From Candidatus Ideonella esbjergensis (lineage in GTDB: Bacteria > Pseudomonadota > Gammaproteobacteria > Burkholderiales > Burkholderiaceae_C), in assembly GCA_016710065.1 (NCBI GenBank), contig JADJLP010000001.1:1364001-1428000 (forward strand): a stretch of 64,000 nucleotides of DNA, in the 5' to 3' direction. Both the position numbers and the translations under genes were made by a program. Positions 41,468 through 51,780 of the stretch are shown here, piece by piece. The stretch's first letter is position 1. Each line of letters begins with the position of its first letter. The notes under the pieces were generated by a model. The model saw only the letters and a program-made list of their open reading frames with translations. It had not been told where the DNA came from and did not search any database.

Positions 41468-41479
41468 CGGGGCGGCGGC

Positions 41480-42601
41480 TCACAGCTTTCGAGCGATGAC
41501 GCTGCCTATCGAATAGCCGGCACCGAACGAGCAGATCACGCCCAGGTCGCCCGCCACCATGTCGCCATGGTGCTCGTGGAACGAGACGATGGAGCCGGCC
41601 GACGCGGTGTTGGCATAGGTGTCGAGGATCAGCGGCGCGATGTCGTCGCCCACCTCGCGGCCCACCAGTTTCTTCAGCACCAGTTGGTTCATGCCCAGAT
41701 TGGCCTGGTGCAGCCAGTAGCGGCGCACTTGGGTGGGTTCGAAGTTCAGCGTCTTCAGGTGGTTCTCAATGTGGGCTGCTGCCATTGGCACCACTTCCTT
41801 GAACACCTTGCGGCCTTCTTGGCGGAAGGTCTTGTCGCGGGCGTTCGGGTCGGCATCCTCGCTGCGGTTCATGAAGCCGAAGTTGTTGCGGATGGCGTTG
41901 GAAAACTGCGTGGCCAGCTTGGTGCCCAGCACCTCCCACTGGTCGCTCGACGTGGCGGTGTCGGTGGCCTCGATGACGACGGCGGTGCAGACGTCGCCAA
42001 AGATGAAATGGCAATCGCGGTCGCGCCATTCCAGGTGGGCCGAGGTGATTTCTGGGTTCACCACCAGCGCGCACTTGGCGCTGCCGCTCTTGACGGCATT
42101 GACGGCCTGCTCGATGGCGAAGGTGGCCGAGGAGCAGGCCACGTTCATGTCGAAGCCGTAGCCGCCGGCACCGATGGCCTGCTGGATTTCGACCGCCATG
42201 GCGGGGTAGGCGCGCTGCATGTTGGCAGCGGCGCAGTACACGGCGTCCACGTCGGCGCCGGTCTTGCCGGCGGCGGCCAGGGCCTTTCGGGCGGCGTCGG
42301 CCGCGATCTCGGCCATCAGCGAGATCTGGTTGTCGGGGCGCTCTGCAAAGCGCGGGTACATGCGGGTAGGGTCCAGCACGCCGGCCTTGTCCAGCACGTA
42401 GCGCTGCCTGATGCCCGATGCCTTTTCGATGAATTCGACGCTGGATGGCGTCATCGCGGTGATCTCGCCAGCTGCGATAGCCGTGGCGTTCTTCTCGTTC
42501 TGCAACGCGGCGTAGGCGTTGAAGGCCTCGACCAACTCGGCGTTGGTGATGACGTGCGGCGGCTGGTACAGGCCGGTGCCGCTGATGACGACTCGGGTCA
42601 T
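41480..42601 (-). CDS. 3-oxoacyl-ACP synthase III family (ketodecanoyl-ACP synthase-like)
   Basis: 373 residues from the ATG at 42601. The thiolase-fold catalytic triad is visible: Cys in NVACSSATFAI, His in LHQANLGMNQ, and Asn in TYANTASAGS. Longer than FabH (about 317), as are the beta-ketodecanoyl-ACP synthases that start fatty acid synthesis in some proteobacteria. Cytoplasmic. It stands alone between repeat DNA and the phasin-like gene. Confidence 0.85.
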   Translation of the reverse strand: MTRVVISGTGLYQPPHVITNAELVEAFNAYAALQNEKNATAIAAGEITAMTPSSVEFIEKASGIRQRYVLDKAGVLDPTRMYPRFAERPDNQISLMAEIAADAARKALAAAGKTGADVDAVYCAAANMQRAYPAMAVEIQQAIGAGGYGFDMNVACSSATFAIEQAVNAVKSGSAKCALVVNPEITSAHLEWRDRDCHFIFGDVCTAVVIEATDTATSSDQWEVLGTKLATQFSNAIRNNFGFMNRSEDADPNARDKTFRQEGRKVFKEVVPMAAAHIENHLKTLNFEPTQVRRYWLHQANLGMNQLVLKKLVGREVGDDIAPLILDTYANTASAGSIVSFHEHHGDMVAGDLGVICSFGAGYSIGSVIARKL

Positions 42602-42768
42602 GGTGTGTGTCCAAAGAAAGCAGGCCGCCAGTGTAGGCAGCCTGCAGGGGTTTGGCGCACAGGGAAACCGAGCGCGTGTCATGGAACACCCGGCTGCGGG
42701 TTACCGCAACCACCCTCCGAGAGGGCACCCAGGCTGCTTGGGAGCGGCCCGGCGCTGGCCTGGGCTCG

Positions 42769-43461
42769 TCAGCGCTTGCGAGTGGGCTTGGCGGCCGGGG
42801 CCGGGGCCGCAGCGCCCTGGCTCAGTGCCTCGGTCATACCGATCAGCACGCCGCTGACCATGGCGGTGTAGCTCTCGGCCAGGGTCTGGGCGGCCTTCAG
42901 GCCAGTGGCACGGCCTTCGCGCAATGCCTGCTGCATCTGGCCGGTGAGTTGTTCCACGGTGGCGGTGGCCTGCGCGCCAGAGGCACTGCCGCCTTGCTGG
43001 AACTTTTCCATGACCTGGGTCCAGGGGCCGGTGAGGCCATCGCCGGCCGAGCCGGCGGCCTTCTTGACGGCCGAGAACAGCGTGTCCTCGAACTTCTCCA
43101 GGTCGGCGAGCGCCTTCTTGAAGTGCTTGTCCTTCAGGTCGGCGCCCTGGTCGGCCAGGCGCGAGAGCGCCATCTTGTTGGCTTCCACGGCCTTGAGCAG
43201 GGCGTCGTCCATGCCGGCCACAGCGGTGTCGAGCATCTTCTCCACGTCCAGCTTGGGTGTGAGGTTCTGTGCCGCGCCAGTGCTGGCCGCCTCGGTGACC
43301 GACTTGATCACGCTGCGGATGTTCTTCAGGCTCATCTCGCGGCCCTGCAAGGCCTTCAAGGTGGCCTCGGTCACGGCAGTCTTGAGTTGCGCGGTTTGCT
43401 TGGCGCTGGCGGTGGCGAATTGCTCGATGAGCGCGTCTTGGTCGATACCGGATTTCAGCAT
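42769..43461 (-). CDS. Phasin-like helical protein of unknown function
   Basis: 230 residues from the ATG at 43461 after AGGAG. It is almost entirely amphipathic helix (about 1-205), with an Ala/Pro/Lys-rich C-terminus (AAAPAPAAKPTRKR). It has no cysteine and no signal. Similar proteins are annotated as DUF or phasin-like; a role on polyhydroxyalkanoate granules is possible, but no PHA gene is near. Confidence 0.6.
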   Translation of the reverse strand: MLKSGIDQDALIEQFATASAKQTAQLKTAVTEATLKALQGREMSLKNIRSVIKSVTEAASTGAAQNLTPKLDVEKMLDTAVAGMDDALLKAVEANKMALSRLADQGADLKDKHFKKALADLEKFEDTLFSAVKKAAGSAGDGLTGPWTQVMEKFQQGGSASGAQATATVEQLTGQMQQALREGRATGLKAAQTLAESYTAMVSGVLIGMTEALSQGAAAPAPAAKPTRKR

Positions 43462-43614
43462 GCGGGTCTCCTGGGGTGGTGGGTGGTGTGACATGCCAAT
43501 GTCAACGGGCAACCATACGCCCCGCTGACGGGTGCCGTCAAAGAGGGCAGCGGCTCGCGGCGCAAAGCCGCCAGCCATGGTGACCACATTGCCGTCACTC
43601 CCGCACCCTCGCCC

Positions 43615-43714
43615 CGTCATTCCCGCGAAGGCGGGAATCCATGTTTTCGGCACCTGTGCGAGGTCAGGACGGCGGGGCGCAAAAGCCTGGATTCCCGCCT
43701 TCGCGGGAATGACG
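43615..43714. repeat. ATTCCCGC repeat pair between rhlE and the phasin-like gene
   Basis: Arm at 43615-43643 and inverted arm at 43686-43714, with about 42 bases of unique loop. Weaker copies of the core lie on each side. It fills the gap between two minus-strand genes. Confidence 0.82.
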
Positions 43715-43765
43715 GCGGGGGGGTGCGGGAATGACGGCAATGCACCGGGTTCGGACGCCTGATGC

Positions 43766-45226
43766 TCAACGACCGCCGCGACGTGGCCCACCGTTGCCGC
43801 CGCCGGCAGGGCGGCCGCCGCCGCCACCGGCTGGCCGGCCACTGCCTTGCCCCTGGGGCCGGCCACCACCGCCGCTGCCGCCACCGCCGCCACGGGCATC
43901 GTTGCGCGGTGCAGGGCTGCGGCCATCAGACGAGCGGCCACCGCCTGAGCCTTGCGGCCGGCCACCGCCAGTGCGGCCACCGCCGCCACCACCACCACCG
44001 CCCGGGCGCCCACCACGGCTGGGCGCGCCCACGCCGATGGTCATGCGACGGCCCAGCACGATGGGCTCGGCCTTTTCGTTGGCGGGCGGCTCGAAGCCTG
44101 GCACGGTCTCACGGGGGATGCTGCGCTTGATCAGCTTCTCGATCTCGCGCAGAAACGAGTCCTCGTCCACGCACACCAGCGAGATGGCCTCGCCCTGGGC
44201 ACCGGCACGGCCGGTGCGGCCGATGCGGTGCACATAGTCTTCGGGCACGTTGGGCAGCTCGAAATTCACCACGTGGGGCAACTGGTCGATGTCGATGCCG
44301 CGTGCCGCGATGTCGGTGGCCACCAGCACTTGCAGGTCGCCGCTCTTGAACTCGGCCAGCGCCTTGGTGCGCGCCCCCTGGCTCTTGTTGCCGTGAATGG
44401 CCATGGCGCTGATCTCTTCCTTGTTCAGGAATTCGGCCAGGCGGTTGGCGCCGTGCTTCATGCGCGTGAACACCAGCACCTGGTGCCAGTTGCCTTCGCG
44501 GATCAGATGCGCCAGCAGATCTTTCTTGCGCTCGCGGCCCACCGGGTGCACTTTTTGCGAAATGGTCTCGGCGGTCTGGTTGCGGCGTGCCACTTCGATC
44601 AGCGCAGGCTGGTTCAGCAGCCGGTCGGCGAGCTGCTTGATTTCATCGCTGAAGGTGGCACTGAACAGCAGGCTTTGCTTGTGCTTGGGCAGGTAGGCGA
44701 GCACCTTCTTGATGTCATGGATGAAGCCCATGTCCAGCATGCGGTCGGCCTCGTCGAGCACGAAGATTTCCACGTGGCTCAGATCGAGCGAGCCCTGCTG
44801 GTGGTGGTCGAGCAGGCGGCCCGGTGTGGCCACCAGGATGTCCACGCCGCGGCGCAGTTTGTCGAGCTGCGGGCCCATGCCCACGCCGCCGAACATCACC
44901 ATGCTGGTGAGGGGTACGTGCTTGCCGTAGACGCGCACGCTTTCTTCCACCTGGGCGGCCAGCTCGCGGGTGGGGGTGAGGATGAGTGCGCGGATGGCGA
45001 TGCGGCCACGGGCGTCTTTCTTCTGGCCCGAGGCCAGCAGGCGGTGCAGCATGGGCAGCGTGAAGCCGGCCGTCTTGCCGGTGCCCGTTTGCGCGCCGGC
45101 CAACAGATCGCCGCCGTTCAGCACGGCCGGGATGGCCTGCAACTGAATGGGGGTGGGGATGGTGTAGCCCTGTTCGTGCACGGCACGCACAAGCGGTTCG
45201 GCCAGGCCGAGAGATTCAAATTTCAT
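43766..45226 (-). CDS. rhlE: DEAD-box RNA helicase, RhlE type
   Basis: 486 residues. Q motif (GYTIPTPIQLQAIP), Walker A AQTGTGKT, DEAD box VLDEADRMLDMGF, SAT motif LFSATFSDE and motif VI HRIGRTGRAG are intact. The C-terminus (about 410-486) is rich in Gly and Arg (GGRPGGGGGGGGGRTGG), an RNA-binding extension common in betaproteobacterial RhlE. It unwinds RNA in ribosome assembly and cold adaptation. Confidence 0.93.
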   Translation of the reverse strand: MKFESLGLAEPLVRAVHEQGYTIPTPIQLQAIPAVLNGGDLLAGAQTGTGKTAGFTLPMLHRLLASGQKKDARGRIAIRALILTPTRELAAQVEESVRVYGKHVPLTSMVMFGGVGMGPQLDKLRRGVDILVATPGRLLDHHQQGSLDLSHVEIFVLDEADRMLDMGFIHDIKKVLAYLPKHKQSLLFSATFSDEIKQLADRLLNQPALIEVARRNQTAETISQKVHPVGRERKKDLLAHLIREGNWHQVLVFTRMKHGANRLAEFLNKEEISAMAIHGNKSQGARTKALAEFKSGDLQVLVATDIAARGIDIDQLPHVVNFELPNVPEDYVHRIGRTGRAGAQGEAISLVCVDEDSFLREIEKLIKRSIPRETVPGFEPPANEKAEPIVLGRRMTIGVGAPSRGGRPGGGGGGGGGRTGGGRPQGSGGGRSSDGRSPAPRNDARGGGGGSGGGGRPQGQGSGRPAGGGGGRPAGGGNGGPRRGGR

Positions 45227-45514
45227 GGGGGCTCTGTTTCGAGCTGAGCGCCGGCCTTGTCGCCACGGGGTACCCCGGGGAACCAGCCAGGACCGGCTGT
45301 GGGTGGAGGCGACGCGCTTGAGAGGCGCAGGTCGCAGTCAGGTTTGACTTGCTTCCGCCGAGGCTGGAGCCTGCGGTGCTGGCGCGAGTTTAACAGTGGC
45401 CTGCTCGGCCTTGCTGGCTCGGGGGCATCGGCACTTCAGAAGCGGGGCAAAGGGCCGATAAAGGCTCAGGCATGTCGCCTGAATACCGCCTTGGTCTCAC
45501 GGAACCCCTAGCCG

Positions 45515-47923
45515 ATGCTCACGCTGCTGAAGAACGCGCTGGCCGAATGGCGGGCCGAACTGCGCGTCTACCACGCCCTGGATGCCAACTCGGCCGCGGC
45601 GCGGGCGCAGCACATCATGGGCATCACGCGCCTGACGCCGGCCATGGTGGCAGTCAACATGCTGGTGGGTGGCAGCCTGGTGTGGGTGCTGGCCGGGCAA
45701 GTCAACCGCATCGGCCTGATCACCTGGTTGCTGGTGCTGGCACTGGTCTGCACGCCGGTGCTGCTGTCGTGGTTCAGGCACCGCGGCCAGAGCGTGCGCA
45801 AGGTCTCGCCCAGGGCCATCCAGCGCGCGGTCATTCACGCCAGCTTGCTGGCGGCGGTGTGGTCGGCGGCCTTGCTGCTGTGGTTTGACGGGGTCGATAC
45901 CCAGCGCCAACTGGTCATGGCGGTTGTCTCTGCGGGCATGCTGTCCACCGGCGCATTCGTGCTGTCCGCCATTCCCGTGGCGGGGCTGATGTGGATTGCG
46001 GTGCTGGGTTTGGCGCAACTGGTCACGCTGCTGCACTCGGGTGTTGCGATCTATGGCTACGCCGCCGGGCTGGTGGCCATGTACCTGGTGATCCAGGTGC
46101 TGGCGGTGCGCTGGTTCGCGCGCCAGGCCAATGTGCGCATTGCCACCGAGCGCGAGGCCGAGCGCCAGGGTCACATGGTGGCGCTGTTGCTGCGCGACTT
46201 TGAAGAGCATTCGGCCGATGTGCTGTGGGAAATCGACCGCGCCGGGCGCTTCACCCATGTGTCCAGCAAGCTGGCCAAGCTGCTGCACGAGTCTGACACC
46301 CAGGTGAGCGATGAGGGGCTGGTGGAGGTACTGCTGCGCCGCTGCCCCGGGGGCAAGATGGCCGAGGGAATCAAGACCTTGCGCGAGAAGCTGGCCGAGG
46401 ACAAGCCCTTCCGCGATGTGTTGTTGTCGGTGCAGATGAGCGAAGGCCTGCGATGGTGGTCGGTCACCGCCAAGCCGCTGGTGGACGAAAAGAACCACAC
46501 CATGGGCTGGCGTGGCGTGATCTCGGATGTCACTCAGCAGCGCCAGGCCCACCAGAGGCTCACCTACCAGGCCCACTTCGACGCGCTCACCGGCCTGGTC
46601 AACCGCGAGCAGTTGCGCAAGCGCCTGGCCCAGGCCGTGGACATGGGCAGCCGCTCAGAGAGGCGCACTGCACTGATGTGCCTGGACCTGGACAACTTCA
46701 AAGCCATCAACGATTCGCTGGGCCACTCGGTGGGCGACGGCGTGCTCAAGCTGGTGGCGCAGCGCCTGCATTCGGTGATGCGTCGTGCCGACCTGGTGGC
46801 CCGCCTGGGCGGCGATGAATTTGCTGTGCTGCTCGACGACGTGCGCAGCGACGAGGAGGTGCAGCATCTTGCGCAGCGCCTGTTGGGCGTGCTGAACGCC
46901 CCCGGCGAGGTGAACGGGCGCACGGTCTCGGTGGGTGCCAGCATGGGCATCGCCATGATCCCCGAGCACGGCACCAGCATCGACGAGGTGCTGGGCAACG
47001 CCGACTTGGCGCTGTACGCCGCCAAGGAGGCTGGGCGAGGCCGCTGCGAGACCTTTGCCGCCTGGCTGGGCGAGCGCAGCCGGCGCCAGATGTCCATCGA
47101 GCAGGAACTGCGCGTGGCACTCAGCCGCAGCGAGCTTTACCTGGAATGGCAGCCCATCGTCGATGCGCAGACCTGGAAGGTGCGTGGCGCCGAGGCGCTG
47201 CTGCGCTGGTGGCATCCCACGCTGGGCGCGATCTCGCCGGTGGAGTTCGTGCCGGTGGCCGAAAAGTCGGGCCTGATCGGCGAGATCGGCGCCTGGGTGC
47301 TGGGCGAGGCTTGCCGCACGGCGGTGCAGTCCATGCCAGGCCTGTGCATCTCGGTCAACGTGTCGCCGGTGCAGTTGATGCGGGTGGGCTTTCTTGACGA
47401 CGTGGCCAAGGCGCTGAAGGATTCGGGCCTGGCGCCGCAGCGCGTGGAGATGGAGATCACCGAATCGGTGTTTCTGGACGACGCCAGCACCGCCCTGGTC
47501 AACCTGCACGGCCTGAAGAATCTGGGCGTGCGCATCGCGCTCGATGACTTTGGCACGGGCTACTCGGCCTTCCAGTACCTGCGCCGCTTTCCGTTCGACA
47601 CACTCAAGATCGACCGTGCCTTCGTGCGCGAGCTGATGACCCACCACGACGCCCGTGTGATCGTGCGCACCATCGTGGCCCTGGCCAACACCCTGGGCAT
47701 GACCACGGTGGCCGAGGGCGTGGAAGAGCCCGCTCAGCTGGAAGTGCTGCGCTTGGCCGGTTGCAGCGAGATCCAGGGTTACCTGGTGGCCCGCCCCATG
47801 GCCATCGAGCGCCTGCTGCCGTTGCTGGAGCACTGGGACGAGGACAACCGGCCCGAGCCGGGTGCAATGCCCGAAACCCAACACATGCCGCTGCTGGCCG
47901 AGCTGCCGATTCGCCGGCATTGA
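45515..47923 (+). CDS. Membrane GGDEF-EAL cyclic-di-GMP protein with PAS domain
   Basis: 802 residues. Residues 35-200 contain about six membrane segments, followed by a PAS-type sensor (about 230-345). The GGDEF domain (about 355-515) has an intact RLGGDEFAVLLDD, and the EAL domain (about 535-785) has GAEALLRW and the substrate loop LDDFGTGYSAFQYLRRFP. Both active sites look complete, so it may make or degrade c-di-GMP according to the signal. Located upstream of ettA. Confidence 0.9.
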   Translation: MLTLLKNALAEWRAELRVYHALDANSAAARAQHIMGITRLTPAMVAVNMLVGGSLVWVLAGQVNRIGLITWLLVLALVCTPVLLSWFRHRGQSVRKVSPRAIQRAVIHASLLAAVWSAALLLWFDGVDTQRQLVMAVVSAGMLSTGAFVLSAIPVAGLMWIAVLGLAQLVTLLHSGVAIYGYAAGLVAMYLVIQVLAVRWFARQANVRIATEREAERQGHMVALLLRDFEEHSADVLWEIDRAGRFTHVSSKLAKLLHESDTQVSDEGLVEVLLRRCPGGKMAEGIKTLREKLAEDKPFRDVLLSVQMSEGLRWWSVTAKPLVDEKNHTMGWRGVISDVTQQRQAHQRLTYQAHFDALTGLVNREQLRKRLAQAVDMGSRSERRTALMCLDLDNFKAINDSLGHSVGDGVLKLVAQRLHSVMRRADLVARLGGDEFAVLLDDVRSDEEVQHLAQRLLGVLNAPGEVNGRTVSVGASMGIAMIPEHGTSIDEVLGNADLALYAAKEAGRGRCETFAAWLGERSRRQMSIEQELRVALSRSELYLEWQPIVDAQTWKVRGAEALLRWWHPTLGAISPVEFVPVAEKSGLIGEIGAWVLGEACRTAVQSMPGLCISVNVSPVQLMRVGFLDDVAKALKDSGLAPQRVEMEITESVFLDDASTALVNLHGLKNLGVRIALDDFGTGYSAFQYLRRFPFDTLKIDRAFVRELMTHHDARVIVRTIVALANTLGMTTVAEGVEEPAQLEVLRLAGCSEIQGYLVARPMAIERLLPLLEHWDEDNRPEPGAMPETQHMPLLAELPIRRH

Positions 47924-48048
47924 GCCTGGCGGGCCTGTCGCGGCGATAATCGCCCGCTGTTCCGCCGCCAGGCCCGCCCCGGTGGCGCCCGGATGCTGCC
48001 CGCTCGCAGCGCCGCACCCTCCCACACCGAACCCAGGCTAGCACCCAG

Positions 48049-49713
<1,665 letters not shown>

Positions 49714-49736
49714 GGCGACTCTGGGGCCACCCACAA

Positions 49737-49760
49737 GGCAGCCTGCGGGCTGCCTTTTTT
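49737..49760 (+). terminator. Intrinsic terminator of ettA
   Basis: GGCAGCC, loop TGC, GGGCTGCC, followed by TTTTTT. The group II intron begins three bases later. Confidence 0.88.
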
Positions 49761-49763
49761 CTT

Positions 49764-51637
49764 GTGCGCCCGGCACGGGCGCACACTTGCGGGTGAAAGT
49801 CCCGCCGTAAGTTGATCACAGCGAGCGAAGCGAAGCGCAACTGCATGAGGGTGACCGAGTGTGGGAAGGAAGCGTGGAGCGAAGCTGCGAGCCGATGGAC
49901 AAGAACCGGATAGAAGGCGCTGCCGAGCAGGGCGAGCGGGCAAGAAACCGTGAAGCTCTTGTGATCAAGGCGAGGCGGCGTAAATCCGGCGGTTGTGCAG
50001 CGAAGGAGTGCGTTCTTACCCGGGGAGATCTCGCCTTGTGCCTGAAAGGGCGACGGCCGATGCCGGAGCGAGAAGTCAGCAAAGGCCGTAGTAGTCCGAG
50101 TCGGGGGCCGATGAGGCAGGACCAAAAGGGCGAAGGGCTAAACGAGAGTGAGTGACCGAAGACATGGGGATGTCAAAGGCCATGCGTCAGATGCCGGAGG
50201 AATCCGGGCGGGCGGGGAAGCGCACGGTGAAGCCGGGCGCGAAGCTGCCAGCGACGAAGCCTGCGGCCCGCTCCATGAGCACCCGGGCACAGGGTCGGCA
50301 AGGCCCAAGGCAGGGGCAGGCACCCTGCTGGAAGCGGCGCTGACGAGAGAACCTGCAAAGGGCATGGAAGCGCGTCAAGGCCAACAAAGGCGCGGCCGGG
50401 GTGGACGGGCTCGACATCGAGCAGACGGCCGAACGGTTGCGCACGAGTTGGCTACAGGTGCGCCAAGCGCTGCTGGCGGGCACCTACCGGCCCCAGCCGG
50501 TGAGAAGGGTGATGCTTCCTAAGCCGGACGGGAGCCAGCGCGAGCTGGGCATCCCCACGGTGCTGGATCGGCTGATCCAGCAGGCACTGCTGCAGGTGCT
50601 GCAGCCCCTGATCGACCCCAGCTTCAGCGCACACAGCCATGGGTTCAGGCCTGGGCGGCGGGCGCACGACGCGGTCAAGGCTGCGCGGGCGTACGTGCAA
50701 ACGGGCAAGCGTGTGGTGGTGGACGTGGACCTGGCGAAGTTCTTCGACCGGGTCAACCACGACATCTTGATCGACCGGCTGCGCAAGCGCATCGATGACG
50801 CTGGAGTGATCCGGCTGGTGCGGGCGTACCTGAACGCCGGGATCATGGACGGTGGGGTGGTGGTCGAGCGCGACATGGGCACGCCGCAAGGCGGCCGCTG
50901 GAGCCGCTGCTGGCCAACGTGCTGCTCGACGAAGTGGACAAGGCGCTGGAGGCGAGGGGCTACAGCTTCGCGCGCTACGCCGACGACTGCAACGTCTATG
51001 TGGGCAGTATGCAGGCCGGACAGCGGGTGATGGCCCTGCTCAGGCGGCTGTACGCTGGGCTCAAGCTTCAGATCAACGAAGCCAAGAGTTCGGTGGGCAG
51101 CGCCGTCGGGCGCAAGTTCCTGGGCTATGAGCTGTGGGTGGCCAAGGGGCGAGAAGTCAAATGCGCCGTGGCTCACAAGGCCGTGGACGGCTTCAAGGCC
51201 CGCATCCGGCAACTCACACGCCGCACGGGCGGGCGCAGCATGGCGCAAGTGGTGGACAAGCTCAGGTCCTATCTGCTGGGCTGGAAGGCGTACTTCGTGC
51301 TGGCGCAAACGCCAAAGATCTGGCGCGCGCTGGACGAATGGTTGCGTCACCGGCTGCGCGCGATCCAGCTCTACCAGTGGAGACGGCCCCGGACGATCTA
51401 CCGCGCACTCAAGGCACTTGGTGCGGGGAGGTGGTTGCCAAACGGGTGGCGGCGAACAGCCGCTGCTGGTGGCGCAACAGTGACGGCTTGCTCAAGACCG
51501 TTCTGACCATCGCGTACTTCGACCGCCTGGGATTGCCCCGACTCTCCTGACCTCAAACTCTCGAACCGCCCGGTGCGGACCCGCACGCCGGGTGGTGTGG
51601 CAGGGGTGCCTCCTTTGATGGAGCCCCCTATGCCGAT
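49764..51637 (+). mobile_element. Group II intron inserted after the ettA terminator, with decayed reverse transcriptase
   Basis: The 5' end is GTGCGCCCGG, then GGGTGAAAGTCCCG, typical of group II domain I. A structured leader of about 400 bases follows, then the reverse transcriptase remnant, and a domain V-like hairpin from 51563 (GAACCGCCCGGTGCGGACCC with GGGTGGTGTGG) and a domain VI-like region ending CTATGCCGAT near 51637. Insertion immediately after a rho-independent terminator is the habit of class C (group IIC) introns. The exact ends are estimates. Confidence 0.8.
50152..51550 (+). pseudogene. Group II intron reverse transcriptase/maturase, broken by several frameshifts
   Basis: The coding sequence passes through at least three frames: LLEAALTRE (to about 50350) shifts to NLQRAWKRVKANKGAAGVDG (from 50347); after DMGTPQGG (about 50890) one base is missing before the expected PLSPLL-like part, and the frame continues as ARYADDCNVYV with the catalytic YADD; near 51430 the frame changes again to EVVAKRVAANSRCWWRNSDG, then LLKTVLTIAYFDRLGLPRLS, the normal C-terminus. 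Without correction no active enzyme is made. Indels at G/C runs could in part be sequencing errors. Confidence 0.82.
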
Positions 51638-51725
51638 GGGTGTTCTGCATGCGGGGCAAGCCCCGATGCCGGTGCACCAGGGCAGGCTGCACAATGCTCT
51701 GGCGGGGTCTGAACGACCCTCAGGT

Positions 51726-51747
51726 TGCCGGTGCGAGCCGGCATTTT
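51726..51747 (+). terminator. Terminator-like hairpin downstream of the intron
   Basis: TGCCGG, loop TGCGAG, CCGGCA, then TTTT, 34 bases before the metalloprotease start. It may insulate that gene from read-through out of the intron. Confidence 0.5.
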
Positions 51748-51780
51748 CACAATGGCTTCCTGGTTTGAATCTGTTTGCCC

